DNA of 11,817 nucleotides, taken from assembly GCA_002782345.1 (NCBI GenBank), contig PFHO01000057.1:1-11817 (forward strand). The letters are read 5' to 3'. Position numbers and translations under genes: made by a program. Shown here in pieces: positions 1 through 6,540 of this stretch (the first letter of the stretch is position 1; every line of letters begins with the position of its first letter). The notes under the pieces are model-generated. The model made no database searches. It was not told the DNA's origin and was given only the letters and a program-made list of their open reading frames with translations. Source of the stretch: Candidatus Moranbacteria bacterium CG_4_8_14_3_um_filter_34_16 (lineage in GTDB: Bacteria > Patescibacteriota > Minisyncoccia > Moranbacterales > UBA2206).

Positions 1-215
1 TCTTTGTTGTAATAATTTGTTGATGTTCTGTTTTGCATCTTTCGATTATACCATATTTCTAATTTTCTATCGATTTTTTTTGAAAACCGCTCGAAACAGG
101 CATTTTTTTGTCTATCCAGCGTGCCATAGCGATAAAACAGATCAGAACTATTTTTGAGAAGAAAAAAGATATACTTAGCAATTGATACTGCCAGATTTGA
201 AATATTATTATCAAG
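1..215 (-). other. Unassigned open frame running off the left edge (possible partial CDS)
   Basis: On the minus strand one frame stays open for 71 codons, from just after a TGA at 216-218 to the window edge. The only ATG in it is at 36-38, giving a start that reads MQNRTSTNYYNK before the edge. Upstream of that ATG the frame reads plausibly (for example RQKNACFERFSKKIDRKLEI), but it has no ATG, GTG or TTG start and uses CTG, CGG and ACG codons that the neighbouring genes seldom use. A promoter-like pair at 45-73 would place transcription onset almost on the ATG. Either a leaderless gene begins at 38, or the upstream codons belong to a gene with an unusual start, or the region is non-coding. 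No family is recognised. Confidence 0.25.
45..73 (-). promoter_or_regulatory. Candidate sigma70-type promoter reading toward the left edge
   Basis: On the minus strand a -35-like TCGATA (68-73) and a perfect TATAAT (45-50) are separated by exactly 17 bases. Onset would be about position 38, which is the A of an ATG, so a leaderless transcript is possible. The -35 is poor, and TATAAT arises easily in AT-rich DNA. Confidence 0.35.
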
Positions 216-292
216 TCACCCAAGAATGTTATTTCAAGGTTTATCCTGTTTGAGCGGGTCGCAAATATTCAAAATTTGGTTTATCCGCCGTT
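211..292. repeat. Copy 1 of an ~83-bp intergenic repeat
   Basis: This stretch matches 4617-4700 at roughly 85-90% identity by hand alignment. The strongest block is TTTGAGCGGGTCGCAAA at 249-265, identical in both copies. There are two single-base length differences, which would break any shared reading frame, so the repeat is non-coding. It lies just downstream of the smc stop and corresponds to the 3' half of the structured element at 4617-4797 as read on the minus strand. The other half is absent here. Similarity stops at about 292. Confidence 0.85.
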
Positions 293-329
293 CTAATATT
301 TTATTTAAGATACCCAACAAATAGCTTAC

Positions 330-2666
330 CTAAGTATTTTTCAGTATTTTTCCTTTATTTCCTATTTGGTCTAATTTAACCGAAAGAAGTTTTGAAATGC
401 CATCTTTTCCCATTGTTACCCCATAAAGAATTGACGCTTGACGCATAGTTTCGCGATTGTGAGTAATCATAATAAATTGAGTATCTTTGGAAAGTTCTTG
501 AATAATGCGCGCAAAACGTTTGGAATTGGCTTCATCCAAAGCCGCTTCCACCTCATCCATTATAGCAAATGGGGGCGGGTTATACGAAACAATGGAAAAA
601 AGAAGTGCTAAAGAGGTTAGCGATCTTTCCCCTCCGGAAAGCATAGATAAATTGGAAATTCTTTTTCCGAGAGGGCAAGCCACAATTTCAATTCCTATTT
701 CTTTTTTATTTTCTTCACTATTCTCTTCCTTTTCATTTTTTGAGATTTCTTCCTCTTCAATATTCATATCTTGTTCTTGATTTTTTCTTCGTTTAGCGGA
801 AGGCATCGTTATTTTGGACAATTTAGCTTGTCCTCCTCCAAAAATAATTTTAAAATATTTGGAAAATTCACTATTAATTTTTTCAAAAGCTTTTTCAAAT
901 TCTCCTTCAATTTTAAAGTTCATTTCTTTGATTATCTTTTTCAAAGACAAAAGAGCTTTTTCCAAATCTTCCGATTCTCTTTTCAAAAAATCAAATCTTT
1001 CACTGGTTTCTTGATATTCTTCAACAACCAAAGGATCTATTCCGCCGATTTGATCCATTTTTGCTTTTAACCTGAAAATTTCTCTTTCTAACTCATCTCG
1101 ATTAAAATTTTGTTCATTTTTTTCTAAATCGTTTGGATTTTTTTTTAACTCTGTTTTGATTTGATTGCTCAAATCTTCTTCACGAACTTCAACTTTGGCC
1201 AAAGAAATTTTCATCTCATTATATTGATCTTTGAGAGAATCCAACAAAATCTGTTTGCTTCTTAATTTTTTTTCTGTTTCAAAAAAAAGACTGCGTTCCT
1301 CTCTAATTCTTTTTTCTTCGCTTTGTTGTTTTTTCAAAATACTTGACAGTTCTTCCTCTTCTTTTTGAATACTATTTTTTAAAGATACAACTTCTTTTTC
1401 CAATTCGGAAATTTTTTGGATCATTTCAAAATCAACTTTTTTTGTCTTTGATATTTCTTCTTTTTTTTCTTCTTTTTTTCCTTTTTCAATATCGGTTTTC
1501 AATTCAAAAAGTTTTTGTTGGATAGCTCTAGCAAATTCTCTAATATCCTGAAGTTCTTCCAGATTTTCCACATTTTTTAACCTTTCAATTAAACGACTCT
1601 GATCTTTTCTGATTTCTTCAATATTATTTTTGACATAGCTAAGATCCACCAGAATACTTTTAATAATCATTTCCTCCAAAAATTTTTTGTTTTTTTCTTT
1701 TTCTTTTTCAACTTCAATCCTGCCTTTTTTGAAAATCAAATCTTTTTCTAACTGACGAAGTTTCTCTCTTATTTCTCTTTGCTTTTCTCCCAAATTATCT
1801 TTCAAAACATTTTTTTCTTCTTTGGAAACTTTATTCATTTCGTCCGAAAGCTTATCTTCTTCTCTTTGCGCATTCATCATTTCTCGACCTATTTTTTCTT
1901 TGTCTTCAACCAATGTCCCCTTTTCTTTTTGAAAATTATACCAAAGAGAAGAAAAAAGAATAGTCTGTTTTTCTTTTAGTTCTGAAACTACAATTTCTTT
2001 TTGGGAAGCTTTTTGCGATTGACGTTTCAGAATTTTCAGGTGTGGTTCTATTTCTCTCATTAAATCGGATGTTCTTTGCAAATTTTGTCGGGTAGTTTGA
2101 AGTTTACGAATAGATCTTTCTTTTTTAATTTGATATTGTTTTACTCCTGCAGCGTCTTCAACAATAACTCTTCTTTCTTGAGAAGTGGCATTTAAAACTG
2201 AGTCGGCCATTCCCTGATTGACTATCGCATAAGTTTCTCTTCCTACTCCGGCTTTTGCCAATATATCGGTGACATCTTGCAAACGAACTCGTGCGTTATT
2301 TATCAGATATTCGCTTTCTCCTGAACGAAAAATTTTTCTTCCAATAGTCACCTCTTGAAAATCCAAATTGATTTTTTTGTCGGTATTGTCCAAAAAAATC
2401 ATTACACTGGCGCTTCCCAAACGCGCTTTTTCCCCTGAACCGGCAAAAATTATATCTTCCGCTTTTTTCCCGCGTAAATTTTTCATTGATTGTTCTCCCA
2501 TAACCCAACGAAGAGCATCGGCTACATTGGACTTTCCGCTTCCATTAGGACCAACTATAGCTGTTACTCCCCATTTTCCCGCTTTTCCAGAAGACGCCAA
2601 AAAATTCAACGTTGTTTTTGTCGCAAAAGATTTAAATCCCGAAATTTCTATTTTCTTAAGAAACAT
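330..2666 (-). CDS. smc: Short SMC-family chromosome partition ATPase, apparently without hinge
   Basis: SMC proteins are ABC-type ATPases that organise and segregate chromosomes, usually as dimers with ScpA and ScpB. The N-terminal half-head carries Walker A GPNGSGKS at 39-46, the QG motif at 151-152 and the conserved DAAGVKQY at 171-178. The C-terminal half-head has the family segment around 540-561, signature LSGGE at 676-680, Walker B FAIMDE at 700-705, D-loop ALD at 709-711 and switch His736. Charged coiled coil fills about 180-535. The length is 778 residues, against about 1,150-1,200 usually, and no glycine-rich hinge domain can be seen; the turn probably lies near 365-415. An acidic/lysine insertion sits at about 625-656 in the C-terminal head. 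There is no CxxC, so it is not a Rad50/SbcC zinc-hook protein. It follows rnc but has its own promoter. The reading frame is intact. Confidence 0.93.
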   Translation of the reverse strand: MFLKKIEISGFKSFATKTTLNFLASSGKAGKWGVTAIVGPNGSGKSNVADALRWVMGEQSMKNLRGKKAEDIIFAGSGEKARLGSASVMIFLDNTDKKINLDFQEVTIGRKIFRSGESEYLINNARVRLQDVTDILAKAGVGRETYAIVNQGMADSVLNATSQERRVIVEDAAGVKQYQIKKERSIRKLQTTRQNLQRTSDLMREIEPHLKILKRQSQKASQKEIVVSELKEKQTILFSSLWYNFQKEKGTLVEDKEKIGREMMNAQREEDKLSDEMNKVSKEEKNVLKDNLGEKQREIREKLRQLEKDLIFKKGRIEVEKEKEKNKKFLEEMIIKSILVDLSYVKNNIEEIRKDQSRLIERLKNVENLEELQDIREFARAIQQKLFELKTDIEKGKKEEKKEEISKTKKVDFEMIQKISELEKEVVSLKNSIQKEEEELSSILKKQQSEEKRIREERSLFFETEKKLRSKQILLDSLKDQYNEMKISLAKVEVREEDLSNQIKTELKKNPNDLEKNEQNFNRDELEREIFRLKAKMDQIGGIDPLVVEEYQETSERFDFLKRESEDLEKALLSLKKIIKEMNFKIEGEFEKAFEKINSEFSKYFKIIFGGGQAKLSKITMPSAKRRKNQEQDMNIEEEEISKNEKEENSEENKKEIGIEIVACPLGKRISNLSMLSGGERSLTSLALLFSIVSYNPPPFAIMDEVEAALDEANSKRFARIIQELSKDTQFIMITHNRETMRQASILYGVTMGKDGISKLLSVKLDQIGNKGKILKNT

Positions 2667-2720
2667 ATTAAAAAAAATGATTTTTTATTTTTGAAACTTG
2701 TACTTTTACTAAAAAATATA

Positions 2721-2749
2721 CTTATACAACTCTGATACAATAGTGGCAA
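2721..2749 (-). promoter_or_regulatory. Candidate smc promoter
   Basis: On the minus strand TTGCCA (2744-2749) and TATAAG (2721-2726) are separated by 17 bases. Onset near 2714 gives a leader of about 48 bases before the smc ATG at 2666. No Shine-Dalgarno sequence is visible in that leader. Confidence 0.5.
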
Positions 2750-2839
2750 TTATAATTAAATAACTTTTCGTAAGCTTATTTTCCTAAAATTTTGGTGCGT
2801 GACAATTTGAGAAAATTTTGCAAACAGGAAATTTACAAC

Positions 2840-2876
2840 TTTTATTTTTTTGAAAGAGAACTTCAAAAAAATAAAA
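2840..2876. repeat. Perfect 15-bp AT-rich inverted repeat upstream of smc
   Basis: The arms TTTTATTTTTTTGAA (2840-2854) and TTCAAAAAAATAAAA (2862-2876) are exact complements around a 7-base loop. It lies between the rnc terminator and the proposed smc promoter, so it would not be in the smc transcript from that promoter. It would be in any RNA reading through from rnc and could act as a second transcription stop. Because it is AT-rich, the stem would be only moderately stable. Confidence 0.6.
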
Positions 2877-2890
2877 CCGTCAAAAAAACG

Positions 2891-2921
2891 ATTATCTTTT
2901 GACAACTTCATTCAAGATAAT
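2891..2921. repeat. Imperfect inverted repeat in the rnc-smc gap
   Basis: ATTATCTT (2891-2898) and AAGATAAT (2914-2921) are perfect complements. The stem can continue inward by TGA/TCA if one base is bulged. With 2840-2876 and the terminator at 2949-2978 it makes the 330-base rnc-smc gap a run of three hairpins. I see no coding frame in the gap. Confidence 0.4.
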
Positions 2922-2948
2922 TTCATTATACTATAATTTTTAAAAAAT

Positions 2949-2978
2949 AAAAAATCGGTTTTGCTATACCGATTTTTT
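2949..2978 (-). terminator. Rho-independent terminator after rnc
   Basis: AAAAAATCGG (2949-2958) and CCGATTTTTT (2969-2978) form a hairpin with a 10-base loop, starting 18 bases beyond the rnc stop. On the minus strand the stem runs straight into a T tract, as in an intrinsic terminator. The arms are nearly symmetrical, so it could also stop plus-strand transcripts. Confidence 0.8.
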
Positions 2979-2996
2979 CAAAATTTTTTCTTTATT

Positions 2997-3686
2997 CTAC
3001 CATTTTTTATTTTTCAAACCTTCTTCCGCCGCGTTTCTTTGTGCGTCCTGTTTAGACCTCCCTTTTCCTTTCGCAACCAATTCTTCTTCAAGATAAACTC
3101 CCACGACAAATTTTTTGTCATGATCCGGTCCGCTCTCTTCCAAAACTCTGTAACTGGGAGTAATTCCCATTATCTCTTGAGATTTTTCTTGAAAATGACT
3201 TTTTGGATCCATATACAATTTTTTTTCAATAATCTCATCTAATTGAGAAATAACATTTTTCAAAATAAATTCTTTGCATTTTTCATATCCTTTTTCCTTC
3301 TGATCCAAATATATCGCTCCCGTAATGGCCTCAAAAGCGTTAGCTAATAGATACTGCCTTGCTTTGCCAGTGTCTTTTGCTTCCCCTTTGCTCATCAAGA
3401 GATATTTTTCCACTTCTAATTTTTTGGAAATTTTTGCCAACATTTCGCCATTGACAAGAGCTGCCCGCCAATTGGTCAGTTCTCCCTCAGGATTGGGATA
3501 ATTTTTGTAAAGATATTCCGTAACGACCAATTCCAAAACCGCGTCACCTAAAAATTCCAATCGTTCATTATGCTCTAATTTATAACCGCGATTTTCATTT
3601 AGATAAGATCGATGAGTTACGGCACTTTTCAAAAAATCAAGATTTTTGAATTTAACCCCAATTTTTTCTTCTAATTTTTCCAACAT
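2997..3686 (-). CDS. rnc: Ribonuclease III
   Basis: RNase III cleaves double-stranded RNA, including the stems that release 16S and 23S rRNA precursors. From the chosen ATG the protein is 229 residues, normal for the family. The signature NERLEFLGD lies at 40-48 with catalytic Glu44 and Asp48, and the second metal-binding motif is at 116-128. In that motif the usual first Asp is Asn116 and Glu119 is kept. A double-stranded-RNA-binding domain fills about 160-226, with a GRSKQDAQRNAA ending. The frame extends four codons upstream to a TTG at 3698, but the ATG at 3684-3686 fits the family N terminus better. It lies 161 bases after nusB from this start, and the gap carries AT-rich inverted repeats (AATTTTCAATT at 3697-3707 and its complement at 3817-3827). 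Confidence 0.95.
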   Translation of the reverse strand: MLEKLEEKIGVKFKNLDFLKSAVTHRSYLNENRGYKLEHNERLEFLGDAVLELVVTEYLYKNYPNPEGELTNWRAALVNGEMLAKISKKLEVEKYLLMSKGEAKDTGKARQYLLANAFEAITGAIYLDQKEKGYEKCKEFILKNVISQLDEIIEKKLYMDPKSHFQEKSQEIMGITPSYRVLEESGPDHDKKFVVGVYLEEELVAKGKGRSKQDAQRNAAEEGLKNKKW

Positions 3687-3847
3687 AAAGAGAAACAATT
3701 TTCAATTCGCAACCTTCAATTTTTGAAATATAAAATATGTCCACATAACGGCATCAAGAAACATTTTCGTTATTGAAAAATTTTTAAAATAAAAATTAAA
3801 TAAAGTGAGAACTGAAAATTGAAAATTAAAAATAAATTATTTAAAAA

Positions 3848-4333
3848 CTACTTTTTAGAAATGTCCTCTTTTGGAGCTTTCTTTTCTTTTAAAGACAAAT
3901 CTTCTTTCATTGGTTCTCCTAATTCTCTGTAAATAGTGCCTAAAACTCCGTTAACAAACTTTCCGGAAGAGTTTCCGCCAAAAGTTTTAGCCAATTCTAT
4001 AGCCTCATTTATAGCCACTTTTGGAGGGACTTCCTTGTAGTTGCCAAAAAGCAATTCATATATGCCTAATCGCAAAATATTACGATCAACTATAGTTACT
4101 TGTGCCAACGGCCATTCCGGCGCACACTTTTCAATTAACGGGTCAATTTTTTTTATCTTCTTTATTGTATTGAGAGTCAAATTTCGCGCAAAAGAATCAT
4201 CCTTCATTCCAGCGCCAAATTCTAAAATGTTTTTTTCAATTATCGCTTCTACACTATCAATTTTTTGATCATTGAAATCCCACTCATAAAGACACTGCAT
4301 AGCAATTGAACGAGAAAGATGACGATTAGCCAT
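3848..4333 (-). CDS. nusB: Transcription antitermination factor NusB
   Basis: NusB binds boxA RNA together with ribosomal protein uS10 (NusE) and keeps RNA polymerase elongating through rRNA operons. The sequence shows the all-helical NusB pattern: an N-terminal arginine-rich helix with R-S-IAMQCLYEWDF (residues 8-20), VDRNILRLGIYELL (82-95), VAINEAIELAK (105-115) and the closing SGKFVNGVLG (122-131). Family members usually end soon after this point; here a lysine- and glutamate-rich tail of about 25 residues follows. It starts 52 bases after the rpmF stop and is probably co-transcribed with rpmF and rnc. There is no Shine-Dalgarno sequence before the ATG. A two-unit 12-base repeat occupies part of the upstream gap. 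Confidence 0.95.
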   Translation of the reverse strand: MANRHLSRSIAMQCLYEWDFNDQKIDSVEAIIEKNILEFGAGMKDDSFARNLTLNTIKKIKKIDPLIEKCAPEWPLAQVTIVDRNILRLGIYELLFGNYKEVPPKVAINEAIELAKTFGGNSSGKFVNGVLGTIYRELGEPMKEDLSLKEKKAPKEDISKK

Positions 4334-4347
4334 AAAAATTTATTTCA

Positions 4348-4374
4348 AAAAAAGAATAAGCCAAAAAAGAATAA
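4348..4374. repeat. Two-unit tandem repeat before nusB
   Basis: AAAAAAGAATAA occurs at 4348-4359 and again at 4363-4374, a 15-base period, in the rpmF-nusB gap. It leaves no room for a normal ribosome binding site close to the nusB start. Confidence 0.5.
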
Positions 4375-4385
4375 CTTATCATTTT

Positions 4386-4589
4386 TTATTTATTTTCTTT
4401 TTTTATTTTTCTTTTAAGAGTGTCCACTGTTTCTTTGCCTTTAAAAAATCCGCAATTAGGACAAACTTTATGAGGCAAAATTTTGGTTTGGCAGTTGGAG
4501 CAAACAATCAATTTTTTGGTTTCAATTTTGTGAAAAACTCTAGCACGATCTCTTCTAGCTTTGGTATGATGTTGTTTAGCTACGGGCAT
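4386..4589 (-). CDS. rpmF: 50S ribosomal protein bL32
   Basis: This is a 67-residue, strongly basic large-subunit ribosomal protein. The N terminus MPVAKQHHTKARRDRAR is typical of bL32. The zinc ribbon is intact: Cys30 and Cys33, then Cys43 and Cys46, in a C-x2-C-x9-C-x2-C arrangement, so it is the zinc-binding form. It is first in a minus-strand cluster with nusB and rnc, linking ribosome assembly with rRNA transcription and processing. A structured leader lies directly upstream at 4617-4797. No Shine-Dalgarno sequence is visible within 20 bases of the ATG. Confidence 0.96.
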   Translation of the reverse strand: MPVAKQHHTKARRDRARVFHKIETKKLIVCSNCQTKILPHKVCPNCGFFKGKETVDTLKRKIKKENK

Positions 4590-4616
4590 AAAATTTTCAA
4601 GTTAAAATTTATTTTT

Positions 4617-4700
4617 TCAAGTCACCCAAGAATGTTATTTTCTAGGTTTATCCTGTTTGAGCGGGTCGCAAATGTCCAAAACTTCGGTTTATCCGCCATT
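4617..4700. repeat. Copy 2 of the ~83-bp intergenic repeat
   Basis: This is the partner of 211-292, in the same orientation and about 4.4 kb away; the two bracket the rpmF-nusB-rnc-smc block. It begins TCAAGTCACCCAAGAATGTT in both copies. The block TTTGAGCGGGTCGCAAA (4656-4672) is exactly conserved. The motif GGTTTATCC occurs twice within each copy. Confidence 0.85.
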
Positions 4701-4797
4701 GATCGAGGACGAAAGTTTTTGGTTATATTTGCGAAGTGCGAGTTATTCGCCTACCGGCAAGGCAGGTAAACCGAAAAAGTAACATTCCTTAGCGATT
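4617..4797 (-). ncRNA. Candidate structured leader RNA upstream of rpmF
   Basis: Read on the minus strand, two long helices fit. P1 pairs 4776-4792 with 4625-4641 (about 15 pairs, one mismatch, one bulge). P2 pairs 4761-4775 with 4683-4697 (14 of 15 positions). The two helices abut at 4775/4776 and could stack coaxially. A small hairpin (4750-4755 with 4761-4766) competes with the inner part of P2. Several imperfect positions are G-U on the minus strand but A-C on the plus strand, which favours a minus-strand RNA. It ends 27 bases before the rpmF ATG, so it may be a regulatory leader. Alternatively it is a small inverted-repeat mobile element. No known RNA family is recognised. Confidence 0.5.
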
Positions 4798-4814
4798 TCT
4801 TTTTTCTCGTTTAT

Positions 4815-4843
4815 ACCTTAGCACTGAATTATCTTTTTGGCAA
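4815..4843 (-). promoter_or_regulatory. Candidate promoter for rpmF-nusB-rnc
   Basis: On the minus strand TTGCCA (4838-4843) is followed after 17 bases by TAAGGT (4815-4820), preceded by TGC as in an extended -10. A TATAAA at 4810-4815 is an alternative -10. Either choice starts transcription at about 4803-4808, just before the structured leader. Confidence 0.4.
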
Positions 4844-4942
4844 GAATTATCAATTTTTTGTCAATTTTCCGATTCATTTGCTAATTTTTCTAAAGATTCG
4901 TTTCTGAATGTTTTCTAAAATAAAAAATACTGATTTAAAAAA

Positions 4943-4971
4943 TAGACAATTTTGAAAAAAATTGGTAGAAT
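4943..4971 (+). promoter_or_regulatory. Promoter of the PEGA gene, near-leaderless
   Basis: TAGACA (4943-4948) and TAGAAT (4966-4971) each match the sigma70 consensus at 5 of 6 bases and are 17 bases apart. Predicted onset is about 4978, only a few bases before the ATG at 4982. This rules out the upstream in-frame TTG at 4952, which would lie inside the promoter. Confidence 0.5.
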
Positions 4972-4981
4972 AAAAGAAATT

Positions 4982-6478
4982 ATGGAAAAAGCGAAAAGAT
5001 TAGTTTTTTTTTGGTTTTTGGCAATCTTGTTTTTTTTAATCGCCCCTGTTGTAATTTTATATTCTCAGGGTTTTCTTTTTGATTTTAAAAAAGGAGTTTT
5101 TGTCCACAGTGGAACAATCACCTTTAAATCCAATCCTCAAGCGGTAGATGTTTCTCTTAATGGAGAAAAGAAACAATCGCAGCAGAGAACAGATCTTATA
5201 AACGGATCTTCCAATATATCTAGTATTTTTCCGGGAGATTACAATATTGAAATTTCCAAAGACAATTTTCAAGCTTGGAGCAAAAAAACCACAGTTTATA
5301 GTGGTTTATCCAGCGAATTTTGGAATGTTGTTTTGGCACGCAAGTCCTATGAAAAAATTCCACTTGACACAAAAAAAGCGGAAAAATTTTTTGTTTCACC
5401 TCAAAACGATTTTTTAGTCTTTGTCTTTCAGGAAAATGAAAATTTTAATTTAAAGATTTTTGATATTAAAAATGAAAAAATCAACAATGAATTTTCTTTT
5501 CCCGATTGGAATTTGGTTGAAGAAGAAAGAAGAGAAAATATAGAATGGTCTCCTAGGGGAAAATTTTTGTCCGTTCCGGTAAAAAAGAATAATCAAAATA
5601 TCCAAATTTCTCAAATTGAAAATTCTCCTTACGCTTATTTTATCGTTAATTTGGAAAAAAATATTTTTTTAAACCTTAATGAAGCTATTAAAGAAGAAGA
5701 TATTCAAGATGTTCGTTGGGACCCGCAAGAACAAAACTATGTTTTTTTTATAAACAAAAAGAATAGCTCTCTTATGAGAGCTGACACTCAAAACCCCTCC
5801 GATCTAAAAGAAATCGCTTCCGATGTTTCCAGCTATGATTTGTCCGGATCGCGAGTTTATTATGTGAAAAATCCATCTAATTTGGTCTTTCGCAAAGATA
5901 TTGGGAAAGAAATGGAACCTGTTCAGATAACTCAAAATTTTTCCGAAGAAAACAAAATTATTTATAGATTGATTATTTACGATGATTCCAAAATAGCTTT
6001 TATTTCAGAAGATAAAAATTTTTACATTTTCAATAAAGGAGAATATGAAACATATTTCAAAAAATTGGGAGAAAATGTTTCCGGAATCCATTTTTCCGAT
6101 GATGGAAAAAAAGTCGCTTTTTGGACACCCAATGAAATTTCAGTTTATTTTACTCGTGATTGGCTCACTCCGCCCCTTCGCGCTGAAAATGAAACTCAAA
6201 ATATAACCCGCTATTCCGAACCGATAAAAAATGTCCAGTGGTTCAATGATTATGAGCATATTGTTTTTAGTTCCGGAAGTTGGGCTAAAATAATTGAGTT
6301 GGATTCGCGTGATCATCGCAATTGTATGGATCTTTTCAACACCACAATTGAAAATCCTTTCATAATTTACGACGGATTTTTGGAAAAAATATATTTCACC
6401 GATAGACAAAAAGATATCAATGGTATCTATTCAATAAATTTTCCAGAAAAAGTTCCCTTCTTGGGAATCGGGGGTTAA
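4982..6478 (+). CDS. Membrane-anchored PEGA-domain protein with beta-propeller-like repeats
   Basis: The protein (498 residues) begins with a short basic stretch and one hydrophobic segment at about 7-28, an uncleaved anchor or signal peptide, so the rest should be outside the membrane. A PEGA-type beta domain follows at about 45-118: the S-N-P-x-A-x-V pattern, a GDYNIEISKDNF core and a closing Trp region. From about 135 onward come repeated propeller-blade motifs, such as ENIEWSPRGKFLSV, VRWDPQEQNYVFF, IHFSDDGKKVAFW and VQWFNDYEHIVFS, resembling WD40/TolB-like blades. This architecture is frequent in Patescibacteria; its function is unknown and may be surface binding. The frame continues upstream to a TTG at 4952, but promoter position favours ATG 4982. 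The gene is convergent with the DUF4012 gene. Confidence 0.85.
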   Translation: MEKAKRLVFFWFLAILFFLIAPVVILYSQGFLFDFKKGVFVHSGTITFKSNPQAVDVSLNGEKKQSQQRTDLINGSSNISSIFPGDYNIEISKDNFQAWSKKTTVYSGLSSEFWNVVLARKSYEKIPLDTKKAEKFFVSPQNDFLVFVFQENENFNLKIFDIKNEKINNEFSFPDWNLVEEERRENIEWSPRGKFLSVPVKKNNQNIQISQIENSPYAYFIVNLEKNIFLNLNEAIKEEDIQDVRWDPQEQNYVFFINKKNSSLMRADTQNPSDLKEIASDVSSYDLSGSRVYYVKNPSNLVFRKDIGKEMEPVQITQNFSEENKIIYRLIIYDDSKIAFISEDKNFYIFNKGEYETYFKKLGENVSGIHFSDDGKKVAFWTPNEISVYFTRDWLTPPLRAENETQNITRYSEPIKNVQWFNDYEHIVFSSGSWAKIIELDSRDHRNCMDLFNTTIENPFIIYDGFLEKIYFTDRQKDINGIYSINFPEKVPFLGIGG

Positions 6479-6492
6479 AAGTAAGTTACAGA

Positions 6493-6512
6493 AATAAAAA
6501 TCTATTTTAGAT
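6493..6512 (-). terminator. Weak candidate terminator of the polysaccharide operon
   Basis: ATCTA (6500-6504) and TAGAT (6508-6512) form a 5-bp stem with a 3-base loop. On the minus strand it is followed by a T-rich run (6493-6499). It lies between the convergent PEGA and DUF4012 genes. The stem is all but one A-T pairs, so it is a poor hairpin. Confidence 0.3.
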
Positions 6513-6540
6513 ATCTAGCAATAAAGAAAACCCTTCTAAA

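Noticed and set aside
505..1979. Plus-strand open frames across the smc gene
   Set aside because: They are phenylalanine/serine-rich shadows of the lysine/glutamate-rich coiled coil on the other strand.
330..2666. SMC as a Rad50/SbcC or RecN protein, or a truncated pseudogene
   Set aside because: There is no CxxC hook. The head motifs, including the VGRETYAIVNQG and GGIDPLVVEEY segments, are SMC-like, and the frame is intact with all ATPase motifs at both ends.
2899..2937. Plus-strand TTGACA followed by TATAAT
   Set aside because: The spacing is 27 bases and there is no plus-strand gene downstream.
4470..4769. Plus-strand open frame spanning rpmF and repeat copy 2, hinting that the repeat is coding
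   Set aside because: The two repeat copies differ by single-base insertions or deletions that would change frame, and the frame runs antisense through rpmF.
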